Source of the DNA: a virus
Length of the DNA: 47,934 nt
Direction: 5' to 3' (one strand)
Virus record (IMG/VR): IMGVR_UViG_3300048592_000970
Span: 1-47,934 of that record
Positions 13,614 to 20,273 of this stretch are shown here, in pieces; position 1 is the first letter of the stretch; every line of letters starts with the position of its first letter. A program made the translations under genes and the position numbers. The notes under the pieces were generated by a model. It searched no databases, had not been told where the DNA came from, and was given only the letters and a program-made list of their open reading frames with translations.

Positions 13614-14596
13614 TGGCCGAGCCGAAAGCACCAAAGCCCGCAGGTGCGCCCGCACCTGCCGAGATAGCAGGCTATCCAGCCGCGCCGGCCGAGCCCACCG
13701 TGGCGAGCACGCGCGCGGACACGGCCGACCTCGCCCGCGTGCAGCTCGACGCGCTGCTCGAGCGCATCGTGGGCGACGACCTTGAGTGGGTGGTCTACTC
13801 GAGCACCCAGATCCCCCAGGTGGGCGTGCCGCCGGAGAAGTGGCCACAGCGCTGCCTGGCACAACTCTCGCACAGGGGCGTGTCGGCCGTGGGCCCGCTG
13901 CCGGAGCCGGACAGCCCGCAGTGGGGCCACGCCGCCCGCCAGCTGGTGCACGCCTGCCGCGACGTGGCACGCCGGTCGCAGACGGTCCTGGACCTGAGCG
14001 AGCCGGTGTTCGTCGGCGGCGCGTACTGGAAGCAGCTCGACGACGCCGGGCGGGCCGGCGAGGCGCTCGCCCAGGCGCTCCGGCGGGGCGGGGCGGGCGG
14101 CATCCGACCCGGGCGGCGCCCGCGCGGCCTCGAGACGCTCGACCAGCTGGCTGACCTGCTCGAGCAGGCCGCGATCGCGGAGTTCTCGGCGGCCATCTCG
14201 CAGGACGAGCGACCGAACTTCCTCGGTGGTTACGAGGCTGTGCCGCGGCGCCCCGGCCTCGGCCTAGCGCTCGAGTTGCGCGGCGAGCTGGCCGAGGGGG
14301 CGTCTTGGCGCCCGAGCAGGCCGCGCCAGGAGCGCGGGCGGGCCGAGGTGGCGCGCGGCGAGCGGCTCGACGTCCTCGGCCAGGAGCTCGGCCTGGTGCG
14401 CGGCGACGGCGAGAGCGACGCCGACTTTCGCATGCGTATCCGGCGGTTCCATCGGCCCATCAGCGAGCGCCTGGCCGAGCTATCCCGCGGGATTGCGGGC
14501 GACGCCTGCGAGGCGCGCGCCGAGGGCGAGGGCCGAGAGCTCCGGTGCTTCCGGCCGGCCGGGCATCCCGGGGCGTGCCGGTTCGGCCCAAGGTAA
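13613..14596 (+). CDS. Hypothetical protein, 327 aa, carrying operator copy B
   Basis: The ATG overlaps the lipoprotein TGA (TGATG). The first 45 residues are Ala/Pro-rich and probably disordered; the operator-like palindrome at 13662 lies in this part. The middle is helical with a conserved-looking W-G-H-A-A-R-Q-L-V-H-A-C-R-D-V-A-R-R. The C-terminal third is Arg/Glu-rich and ends with C-E-A-R-A-E-G...C-F-R-P-A-G-H-P-G-A-C, a C-x-C-x5-H-x3-C type zinc pattern. No family is recognised. Confidence 0.7.
   Translation: MAEPKAPKPAGAPAPAEIAGYPAAPAEPTVASTRADTADLARVQLDALLERIVGDDLEWVVYSSTQIPQVGVPPEKWPQRCLAQLSHRGVSAVGPLPEPDSPQWGHAARQLVHACRDVARRSQTVLDLSEPVFVGGAYWKQLDDAGRAGEALAQALRRGGAGGIRPGRRPRGLETLDQLADLLEQAAIAEFSAAISQDERPNFLGGYEAVPRRPGLGLALELRGELAEGASWRPSRPRQERGRAEVARGERLDVLGQELGLVRGDGESDADFRMRIRRFHRPISERLAELSRGIAGDACEARAEGEGRELRCFRPAGHPGACRFGPR
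13662..13677. promoter_or_regulatory. Operator copy B (inverted orientation, one mismatch)
   Basis: AGATAGCAGGCTATCC is the reverse complement of the operator sequence with one outer mismatch. It lies inside the coding sequence of the 13613 gene, 49 bases from its start codon, next to a 9-bp inverted repeat (13640-13659). A site inside a gene suggests a roadblock or stoperator-like role rather than promoter blocking. Confidence 0.55.
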
Positions 14597-14607
14597 CGCG
14601 GAGTTAC

Positions 14608-14662
14608 GACTTTATTATTTTTCCTCTTGCCACGCCCGAAAGGAAGATTTATACCTGTTCTC
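14608..14662 (+). promoter_or_regulatory. Early promoter 3 with UP element; start codon at predicted +1
   Basis: The A/T block (14608-14625) is the same 18 bases as at 12878. It is followed by -35 TTGCCA (14627-14632), a 17-base spacer and a good -10 TATACC (14650-14655). The ATG at 14663 begins exactly 7 bases after the -10, the same distance as at promoter 2. No Shine-Dalgarno could be in the transcript, so the mRNA is predicted to be leaderless. This is the best sigma70-type match in the window. Confidence 0.7.
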
Positions 14663-14947
14663 ATGATGAACACGGCGAACATGGCGAAGCGGATCAAGAA
14701 CGGCGCGAAGGTGCTCCTCGAGACGGACCGGGAGTGCTGCTTCGGTGACCACCAGGTCTACATCTCGGCCCTTCTTGACCTGCCCGGCCTCAAGGGGATC
14801 ACCAAGGCCGACCTGGTCGAGCTCCACCGCCGCGGCGAGATCACCCTGGTGCGGGCCGACCTGGTCGGGGTGATGCCCCCCGCCCTGGTGGCGGCCAGCG
14901 AGACCACCCACGGCGAGGCTCGCTACCACTTCATCGCCATGCACTAG
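14663..14947 (+). CDS. Hypothetical protein from a possibly leaderless mRNA, 94 aa
   Basis: No family is recognised. Two ATG codons stand in tandem at the start (14663 and 14666). The sequence has a basic start (M-A-K-R-I-K-N-G-A-K-V-L-L), a C-C motif near residue 26, and helices such as T-K-A-D-L-V-E-L-H-R-R-G-E-I. The short alpha/beta layout would fit a small regulatory or inhibitor protein. As the first gene after the strongest early promoter it is likely well expressed. Confidence 0.7.
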   Translation: MMNTANMAKRIKNGAKVLLETDRECCFGDHQVYISALLDLPGLKGITKADLVELHRRGEITLVRADLVGVMPPALVAASETTHGEARYHFIAMH

Positions 14948-14951
14948 GCCG

Positions 14952-15005
14952 GGGCCGGGCCCGGCCCACACCTCGGTGGCTGCGCCGAGCGCGTACCGCG
15001 CGCTC
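14952..15005 (+). other. Two strong hairpins between the 14663 and 15023 genes
   Basis: GGGCCGGGCCCGGCCC (14952-14967) is a perfect palindrome 4 bases after the stop codon. GAGCGCG-TACCG-CGCGCTC (14987-15005) is a second hairpin ending 3 bases before the GGAGG ribosome site of the next gene. The pair may reduce read-through and protect the downstream mRNA; no T-run supports intrinsic termination. Confidence 0.5.
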
Positions 15006-15022
15006 GCCGGAGGTATCGAGAC

Positions 15023-16024
15023 ATGAGCAGCAACAGCAGCACCGCCCAGAAGACCGCTCAGAAGGCCGCTACTCCCGCCCACGTGCCCTCGAAGGGCGCG
15101 CCCAGCGGCGAGGGGGCCAGCAAGCCCGCCAAGCCCGCACGCGCGAAACGGCAGGGCCAGGCGCTCTCGCCGCACCTGGTGTTCAACCTCGCGGTGATCG
15201 CCGGCGCCGGCGAGGGCGGCATGCCGGTCATGGGCCGGGGGGTGAAGTCCGGCCTGCACGCCCGCACCGCCACCGCCCTGCGCCAGCCGAAGCTGATCGA
15301 GCTCTTCGAGAAGGGCGATCAGACCTGGGCCCGCATCCTGCCGGCGGGCATGACCGCGCTCGAGGGCACGGTCCAGGGCGAGGTCCTCGCGCCCGGCAAG
15401 GCCTCCACTCCCGCGCAGGTGCCCGCCAAGGAGTCGGACCGGGCCGAGGGGGCGGCGAAGGCGCCCAAGCCCGCACGCGCGAAACGGCAGCGCCTGGCAC
15501 GGACCGCCGCCGCCCCGGCGCCCCGGCAGGCGCGCCGCCGGCCCGAGCCCACGCCGGCCCCGGCTCCGGCTACCAGCACCACCCCGGCGCCCGAGCCGGG
15601 GCCAACCCGCGGCAGCGGCCACCGCGACCCGGACAACAGGCGCCCCCCGGTGGGCACCATCCTGCGCCGGGAGTACCACGGCAAGGTCCACCACGTGACC
15701 GTGCTCGAGAGCGGCTACCGCTACGAGGGCCAGGAGTACAAGGCCCTCTCCCCGATCGCGAAGCTGATCACCGGCCAGGAGGCGAACGGCTGGCGCTGGT
15801 TCGGCCTCAAGCCGGCGCACGGCGCGCCCGGGCTCTCGGCCCGCAACGAGCTCGACCAGCTGCTCGCCCGCGTGGCCGCCATGGTCCTCGCGCCCACCGA
15901 CGCCGACCAGGTGCGCGCCCTCGCCGACACGCTCGAGCGTCACGGCCGGCCCGAGGCCGCCGCGCGCCTGCGCGAGACGCTCAACGAGAAGCACACACAG
16001 AAGAAGCCGGCCCGCGCGGCCTGA
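15023..16024 (+). CDS. DUF2924 family protein with duplicated basic linker
   Basis: Residues about 208-262 match DUF2924: R-P-P-V-G-T-I-L-R-R-E-Y-H-G, V-T-V-L-E-S-G-Y-R-Y-E-G, A-L-S-P-I-A-K-L-I-T-G and W-R-W-F-G-L. This domain occurs in phages and mobile elements, often near site-specific recombinases, and its role is unknown. Residues 17-45 and 129-157 are near-copies of one Ala/Pro/Lys linker (both contain K-P-A-R-A-K-R-Q). They flank a domain (about 48-125) that could be a small winged helix. GGAGG lies 9 bases before the ATG. At 333 aa it is longer than most members. Confidence 0.8.
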   Translation: MSSNSSTAQKTAQKAATPAHVPSKGAPSGEGASKPAKPARAKRQGQALSPHLVFNLAVIAGAGEGGMPVMGRGVKSGLHARTATALRQPKLIELFEKGDQTWARILPAGMTALEGTVQGEVLAPGKASTPAQVPAKESDRAEGAAKAPKPARAKRQRLARTAAAPAPRQARRRPEPTPAPAPATSTTPAPEPGPTRGSGHRDPDNRRPPVGTILRREYHGKVHHVTVLESGYRYEGQEYKALSPIAKLITGQEANGWRWFGLKPAHGAPGLSARNELDQLLARVAAMVLAPTDADQVRALADTLERHGRPEAAARLRETLNEKHTQKKPARAA

Positions 16025-16057
16025 TCCATGCTCCCGCCCCGAGAGGAGGACACGTCC

Positions 16058-16468
16058 ATGCTCGACCTGATCGAAGCGAAGAAGGCCCTTGCTGGCGCGC
16101 TCCCGCGCCTCGCCCCGACCGAACAGCAGGCGCTGCGCCTGGTGCTCGACGCCCTCGACGGGCCCGGCTATCCCGTCGGCGACGCCCGGCTCCAGCTCAC
16201 CCGCATCTCGACGGTGATCGCCGACGTCGACGGGCGCCTCGAGACCCACGCCGTCGCCCTGATGGCCCTCGCGGTGATCAGCGGCCTGGCCCGCCCGCGC
16301 GAGATGCCGCGCCGCCTGCGGGAGACGGCCTTCCAGGAGGCCTCGAAGCTCCAGGCGCACGCCCAGGCCTGCCAGGCGGGCCCCGGCTGCCTCTGCCGCC
16401 GCGCCGACCACCACGTGCGCGAGCTCGCCCGCGCCCTCGCCTCCGACAACCAGCCGGTGGTGTGCTGA
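16058..16468 (+). CDS. Hypothetical helical protein, 136 aa
   Basis: I chose ATG 16058 because GAGAGGAGGA lies 7 bases upstream; a start at 16028 would remove that site from the leader. The protein is almost all helical, with a C-terminal C-Q-A-G-P-G-C-L-C-R-R-A-D-H-H segment that may bind zinc. No family is recognised. Its TGA overlaps the next ATG (TGATG), opening a chain of coupled genes that runs to 17997. Confidence 0.7.
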   Translation: MLDLIEAKKALAGALPRLAPTEQQALRLVLDALDGPGYPVGDARLQLTRISTVIADVDGRLETHAVALMALAVISGLARPREMPRRLRETAFQEASKLQAHAQACQAGPGCLCRRADHHVRELARALASDNQPVVC

Positions 16469-16983
16469 TGCCCGGCACGACGACGGTCTACTCGATCACC
16501 CACCACGCCGGGCCCGATCCGCTCACCCTGCGGGCGCCCACCGATCAGCTCGCCGCGATCGCGGTCCTGATCGCCTTCGGCGGCGCCTACGGCGTCGCCG
16601 TCGAGTGGGCGCCCGGAGTGCCGGAGACGGTCCTGCCGCCCAACATGGGCAGCGCCGGCCAGATGGCCGCGCTCGACGAGCTCGGCCTGCCGCCGGGCAA
16701 GACCACGAGCGAGCGCATCGACCGCTTCCTCCAGGCCCACCCGCTCGAGCTCGCCGCGGTCTGCGAGTCGGCCCTATACGCCTCGCCGCGCCAGCGCACC
16801 GCGCTCGAGGACCTGCTCGGCGAGGTCGACGCCGGGCAGTCGCCAGAGGTGTGCCGGCGCCGGCGGGCGCAGTTCAACGAGCAGGTGCGCGGCGACTCCA
16901 AGCACAACCTGTGCCTGGTCCTCGAGACGGTCGCGCGGGCCTGCCGGTCGATGGCCGCCGGCACGCTCCGGGGCGGGCAGTGA
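16468..16983 (+). CDS. Hypothetical protein, 171 aa
   Basis: No family is recognised. The N-terminal half is beta-rich with a nucleotide-binding-like feel (T-T-V-Y-S-I-T-H-H-A and I-A-F-G-G-A-Y-G-V-A-V-E-W). The C-terminal half is helical, with a short basic segment (C-R-R-R-R-A-Q-F-N-E-Q-V-R) and conserved-looking K-H-N-L-C-L-V-L-E. The start overlaps the upstream stop and the stop overlaps the next GTG. Confidence 0.7.
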   Translation: MPGTTTVYSITHHAGPDPLTLRAPTDQLAAIAVLIAFGGAYGVAVEWAPGVPETVLPPNMGSAGQMAALDELGLPPGKTTSERIDRFLQAHPLELAAVCESALYASPRQRTALEDLLGEVDAGQSPEVCRRRRAQFNEQVRGDSKHNLCLVLETVARACRSMAAGTLRGGQ

Positions 16984-17528
16984 AGCGCGCGCGCGGCCTT
17001 CGCCGGCTGGTCGCGCGACAGCGGGCCCGCGTGGCCGCGCAGGACCATCAGGATAGCCTGCTATCCCCACCGGCCTCGGGGCCACACGCGCGAGCACAGC
17101 GCCGGAGTCGCTTCGACGGCCTGAACAGCCGTGGCGTCCTTCGCTCGATCGGGCGCCTCACCACCTGGCAGAAGGTCCTGCTCGAGGAGCTCGCGCTCGA
17201 CGGCCCTCGCCTGCTCCGTGACCGGCACGAGCGCCCCAGCGCCGCCGCGCTCCTGCGGCGCGGCCTCGTGGTCTGCGACGGCGAGCGCTGGCGGCTCAGC
17301 CGCGACGGCTGGCGCGTCGTCGAGGCGCTTCGGCAGGTGGTGCTCGCCGCCGAGATCGAGGGTCTCGAGGACGCCGAGGCCGCCAGCCTCGAGCGCGAGC
17401 TCGACCACCTCGCCGCCAGCGACCCGGCAGTCGCCGCCGCCCAGGCCGCGCTCGAGGCCGCCTGCCCGGCCTGCCACGGCGAGGGCGAGCTCTCCACCCG
17501 CTGTCCGGTGTGCGGTGGCCGGCGGTAG
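16980..17528 (+). CDS. Hypothetical DNA-binding-like protein with C-terminal zinc ribbon, 182 aa
   Basis: GTG 16980 overlaps the upstream stop (GTGA). A basic N-terminus (K-R-A-R-G-L-R-R-L-V-A-R-Q-R-A-R) is followed by a winged-helix-like region (R-L-T-T-W-Q-K-V-L-L-E-E-L ... A-L-L-R-R-G-L-V-V-C-D-G-E-R-W-R-L-S-R-D-G). The C-terminus has C-P-A-C-H-G-E-G-E-L-S-T-R-C-P-V-C-G-G-R, a DnaJ-like zinc ribbon. Operator copy C lies inside its first quarter. A DNA- or RNA-binding role is likely but unproven. Confidence 0.7.
   Translation: MKRARGLRRLVARQRARVAAQDHQDSLLSPPASGPHARAQRRSRFDGLNSRGVLRSIGRLTTWQKVLLEELALDGPRLLRDRHERPSAAALLRRGLVVCDGERWRLSRDGWRVVEALRQVVLAAEIEGLEDAEAASLERELDHLAASDPAVAAAQAALEAACPACHGEGELSTRCPVCGGRR
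17051..17066. promoter_or_regulatory. Operator copy C: GGATAGCCTGCTATCC
   Basis: An exact second copy of the 16-bp palindrome, inside the 16980 gene. The sequence ACACGCGCGAGCACAG follows at 17084-17099, as it does after copy A, so the repeated unit spans about 48 bases with a non-conserved middle. The coding frame at this point reads D-S-L-L-S-P, which need not conserve the site, so the identity suggests selection for binding. Confidence 0.6.
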
Positions 17529-17997
17529 GCCTCGGGCGCCCTTCGACCCGAAGCTCGAGGCCGGCCGCGAGCGGCGGCGGCGCCACCAGAAGCGGCGGCG
17601 GGAGCGAGCGCGCCAGGCCGGCCGATGCGGCGCCTGCCTCAAGGCGCCCGCCAGCCGCGGGTCGCGCTGCGCGAGCTGCCACGCCGAGCACGTGGCCCGC
17701 CAGGCCGCCGCCCGCGCCGCCCGCCGGGTCGCCCGCTCCACGCCGCGGTGCACGCGCTGCCGCGAGCCGGGCCACAACGCTCGCTCCTGTGGGCGCGGCA
17801 CGCGCTGGCTCACGCCGCGCAAGCAGGCCCTGCTCCTGGCGCTCGCCGACCGCGAGCCCTGGCGGCTCGAGGCCGGCCGGCTCAAGTCGGCCCGCGCGCT
17901 CGAGCTCGCCGGCCTGGTCGAGGAGCGCGCGGAAGGGTGGTGCCTCTCGCTGGCCGGCTGGAAGGCGACACGTGCCCTTCGCCGCCGGCGTGGATAG
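17515..17997 (+). CDS. Hypothetical protein with zinc ribbon and CCHC zinc knuckle, 160 aa
   Basis: GTG 17515 lies in the end of the previous gene (14-base overlap). The first 35 residues are extremely basic (R-E-R-R-R-R-H-Q-K-R-R-R-E-R-A-R). A C-G-A-C-L...C-A-S-C ribbon follows near 36-51. Then comes C-T-R-C-R-E-P-G-H-N-A-R-S-C near residues 80-93, an exact C-x2-C-x4-H-x4-C zinc knuckle of the retroviral Gag type, rare in bacteria and phages. The C-terminal third is a winged-helix-like region. RNA or single-stranded DNA binding is the best guess. Confidence 0.75.
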   Translation: MAGGRPRAPFDPKLEAGRERRRRHQKRRRERARQAGRCGACLKAPASRGSRCASCHAEHVARQAAARAARRVARSTPRCTRCREPGHNARSCGRGTRWLTPRKQALLLALADREPWRLEAGRLKSARALELAGLVEERAEGWCLSLAGWKATRALRRRRG

Positions 17998-18007
17998 CCT
18001 GCTATCG
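17992..18007. promoter_or_regulatory. Operator copy D at the end of the early operon
   Basis: GGATAGCCTGCTATCG matches 15 of 16 bases and overlaps the stop codon of the last plus-strand gene (TAG 17995-17997). A 12-bp palindrome GCCGCCGGCGGC follows at 18012-18023, in the 38-base gap between the converging operons. The position fits a protein roadblock that separates early plus-strand and late minus-strand transcription. Confidence 0.55.
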
Positions 18008-18035
18008 GCGCGCCGCCGGCGGCACCGACGCGAAG

Positions 18036-18746
18036 CTACGCGTTCCCGCCGATCCGGCTGGTCGGGCGCGGCACCACCAGGTGGGGCCAGGTCAGCAGGT
18101 ACGGCTCCGGGTTGACGAACTTCCCGTTGACGACCAGGTCGAAGTGGAGGTGCACCAGCCCGCCGCGAGGCAGCTTCGGCGACGCCGGCGTGCCGCCGAC
18201 CAAGCCGACGCGCTGCCCGGCGCGCACCACCTTGCCGACTTCGACCTCGGCTCCGAACATGTGGTGGTAGGCCGTCTCCACGCCGCTTCCGTGGTCGACG
18301 CAGACCGCCCAGCCGGTCGCGAGCTTCCTCGAGACGGTGACCACGCCCGGGCCGGCGGCGAGGGCGAAGGTCCCGATCGGGATGTGGAAGCGCCCGCTCG
18401 GCGAGACGTACGGGTGATCGGCCGGCAGCGTGACGCGCGACCAGTACATGACGTCGACGCCGCGGTGCGTGCGCTTCGCCCGGCCGGCCGCGAGGTCAGC
18501 CTTCGTGTGGAAGCCGTCGCTGATCTGGGCGCGCGTGCCGTCGCGCGCGTCGGCCATCGGCCACACCCAGCCGGCGCCGCCGAGCTGCGCGGCGTCGAGC
18601 TCGGCGAGCGGGACCACGCCGCGCGAGGGCGGCAGCGGCGGCAGCGGCTTCGCGGCGACCAGGCGCCGGAAGGCGTCCCGAGCTCGCTCGAGGCCGGTCT
18701 TGTGGTGCTCGGTCGGGTAGGGACGCGGGTCGTCGACGTCGATCAT
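18036..18746 (-). CDS. M23-family peptidase, probable endolysin
   Basis: M23 enzymes are zinc metallopeptidases that cut peptide cross-links in peptidoglycan. Ligands are visible: H-R-G-V-D (H94, D98), H-H-M near 161-163 and H-L-H-F (H199, H201). The G-V-V-T-V ... G-x-V-V-R-A-G-Q-R-V-G-L-V-G core is typical. There is no signal peptide or membrane segment, so export needs a holin; the candidate is at 19270. The last minus-strand gene, it faces the early operon. At 236 aa it lacks a separate cell-wall-binding domain. Confidence 0.85.
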   Translation of the reverse strand: MIDVDDPRPYPTEHHKTGLERARDAFRRLVAAKPLPPLPPSRGVVPLAELDAAQLGGAGWVWPMADARDGTRAQISDGFHTKADLAAGRAKRTHRGVDVMYWSRVTLPADHPYVSPSGRFHIPIGTFALAAGPGVVTVSRKLATGWAVCVDHGSGVETAYHHMFGAEVEVGKVVRAGQRVGLVGGTPASPKLPRGGLVHLHFDLVVNGKFVNPEPYLLTWPHLVVPRPTSRIGGNA

Positions 18747-18991
18747 GGCGTGGTCCTTGGGCCGAGGTGGATGTACTCGAGCTGCGCGCGGGTGATCCGC
18801 TGGGTCGTCGGGTGGCTGTGCGCCTCGTGGCCGACGTGGATCACTCCCTCGATCCAGCGCAGGCCGGGGACCTCGAAGCGCTCGACCTCCTCGCCGTCGC
18901 GCCAGCGCCGGAAGAGCACGCCGTCGTCGGTCGAGCGCTCCATCGTCCAGTCGGGCGCACAGCGGAAGCGTTCAGGGTGTGGCTCGCCCAC
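18743..18991 (-). CDS. Small hypothetical protein, 82 aa
   Basis: No family is recognised. The sequence alternates charged strands (G-V-L-F-R-R-W-R-D-G-E-E-V-E-R-F-E-V) with a His-rich loop (H-V-G-H-E-A-H-S-H). Its stop overlaps the endolysin start (ATGA), so the two are translated together and it may belong to the lysis set. The longer neighbouring frames read as Arg-rich noise. Confidence 0.65.
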   Translation of the reverse strand: MGEPHPERFRCAPDWTMERSTDDGVLFRRWRDGEEVERFEVPGLRWIEGVIHVGHEAHSHPTTQRITRAQLEYIHLGPRTTP

Positions 18992-19000
18992 CGCCTGGCT

Positions 19001-19264
19001 CTACCACGTCAGCCTGATCCCCGCCGTCGCCTCGCCCTCGAGCGAGCGGCCGGCGCGCGGATCCCAGCTGGCGCCGACCCAGGCGCGACCGAAGGCCGAC
19101 AGGTTCCGGCGGATCCGGTGCTGGTAGTCCACCGCCCCGCCGGCGAGCGTGCGGCCACCTTCCGACTTCACGAAAGAGAACAGGTCGACTTTGCCTGTGC
19201 CGACGGGCAGCTGCTCGGCGGCGTCCAGGCTCGCTCTCGCCGCGATGGTGGCGTCCTTGACCAC
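19001..19264 (-). CDS. Small hypothetical protein, 87 aa
   Basis: The frame opens at GTG 19264, five bases after the TAG of the holin-like gene, with only a weak GAGG upstream, so the start is tentative. The protein has an Ala-rich helix (A-R-A-S-L-D-A-A-E-Q-L) and a beta-rich end (A-G-G-A-V-D-Y-Q-H, then G-R-A-W-V-G-A-S-W-D). The alternation of aromatic strands resembles a small outer-membrane or surface fold. No family is recognised. Confidence 0.5.
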   Translation of the reverse strand: MVKDATIAARASLDAAEQLPVGTGKVDLFSFVKSEGGRTLAGGAVDYQHRIRRNLSAFGRAWVGASWDPRAGRSLEGEATAGIRLTW

Positions 19265-19269
19265 CGCGG

Positions 19270-19776
19270 CTACCGAGGGACCTCGGGATCCAGCTTGCGC
19301 AGCGGCTCGGCCAGGCCCTCGACGAGCTCGAGCTTGGGGCCGGCGGCGGCGCGCGCGGCGAACTTGTTTTCCGCGATCGCGGTCTCGATCTGGCCCTCGA
19401 CCAGGCGCTCGAGCTTGTCGGCCCACGAGCTCTTGCCCAGCAGCCGAGTGAGCACACCGCCGGCGAGCAGCGCAGCCTCGCGCCAGGTCAGCCGCTCGAG
19501 CAGCTTGGCCTTGGCGCGGCGCAGGGCCTCGCGCTTCTCCTCGTCGGTCAGGATGCCGTCCTTGCGGCCTTCCTTCAGCGCCTCGACGTACGTCTGGTAC
19601 ACCTCCATGACCACGTCGCGCGCCTTGATGCCGATCGAGCGCAGCACGTCGAGGACCTCTTTCGACGCGCCGATCCGGCGCATCGTCCAGCTGGCGGCGA
19701 GGGCGAGCAGCGCGAGCACCCAGGTCAGGGCGTCGTCGCCGTAGTTGGTGAGCAGCGAGAGAAGCGCGTCTTCCAT
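19270..19776 (-). CDS. Holin-like membrane protein, 168 aa
   Basis: One N-terminal membrane segment (about residues 14-31, L-T-W-V-L-A-L-L-A-L-A-A-S-W) is followed by a long charged helical domain (E-A-L-K-E-G-R-K-D-G-I-L-T-D-E-E-K-R-E-A-L-R-R-A). This resembles LL-H-type phage holins (PF09682). A second weak hydrophobic stretch lies near 100-115. It sits in the same cluster as the M23 endolysin. Alternative: a membrane-tethered tail accessory factor. No sequence motif alone proves a holin. Confidence 0.55.
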   Translation of the reverse strand: MEDALLSLLTNYGDDALTWVLALLALAASWTMRRIGASKEVLDVLRSIGIKARDVVMEVYQTYVEALKEGRKDGILTDEEKREALRRAKAKLLERLTWREAALLAGGVLTRLLGKSSWADKLERLVEGQIETAIAENKFAARAAAGPKLELVEGLAEPLRKLDPEVPR

Positions 19777-19784
19777 GGGACCTC

Positions 19785-20273
19785 CTACGGGATGTCGCTC
19801 AGCCGGCCGCGCGGCCGGAGAGCCTTGGCGTCGCCCCGCAGCAGCGTGATCGGCAGGTTGCCGGTCTTGCGCAGCCGCAGGTTTGCGAAGTTGAGCAGCG
19901 GCACGGCGGCGAGCACGGCGTCCTCGTCCTCGGCCCGCCAGTTCACGGCCATCCAGCCGCGACCGATCGGGTTGCCGTCGACGTCGGTCGCCTCGAGCGA
20001 CTGGTCGGCGTCGAAGTCGATCTGGTTCGTGCTGCCGCTGATCAGGATGCCGGTCTTCCTCGAGAGGACCACCGGCGCGCTGGCGTCGTCGTACTGCGTG
20101 CCGAGCCAGGCCGCGGTGAAGCCGGAGAGATCGACCGCGGCGCCGTTGCTGTCCAGGTACTGGAAGCGCCAGGTGATCGCGTCGCCGGCGATCAGCGGCT
20201 GCATCCCCGCCCGGATCAGGAATCCGGGCGTGAAGTGGAACTCCATCGGCTCGAGCACGTCGAAGCTGGACAT
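19785..20273 (-). CDS. Hypothetical structural-type protein, 162 aa
   Basis: The ATG (20273) overlaps the upstream stop (TGATG). The sequence is beta-rich: G-D-A-I-T-W-R-F-Q-Y-L-D-S-N-G-A-A-V-D-L near residues 30-50, then alternating strands to residue 130. This G-D-x-x-x-W-x-F pattern resembles Ig-like or BppU-type domains of tail tips and baseplates. It lies directly downstream of the 20273-21712 tail-associated gene. Probably a tail tip accessory protein. Confidence 0.6.
   Translation of the reverse strand: MSSFDVLEPMEFHFTPGFLIRAGMQPLIAGDAITWRFQYLDSNGAAVDLSGFTAAWLGTQYDDASAPVVLSRKTGILISGSTNQIDFDADQSLEATDVDGNPIGRGWMAVNWRAEDEDAVLAAVPLLNFANLRLRKTGNLPITLLRGDAKALRPRGRLSDIP

Noticed and set aside
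18012-18023. GCCGCCGGCGGC palindrome between converging operons as an intrinsic terminator
   Set aside because: The stem is only 6 bp without a loop, and no T-run follows on either strand.
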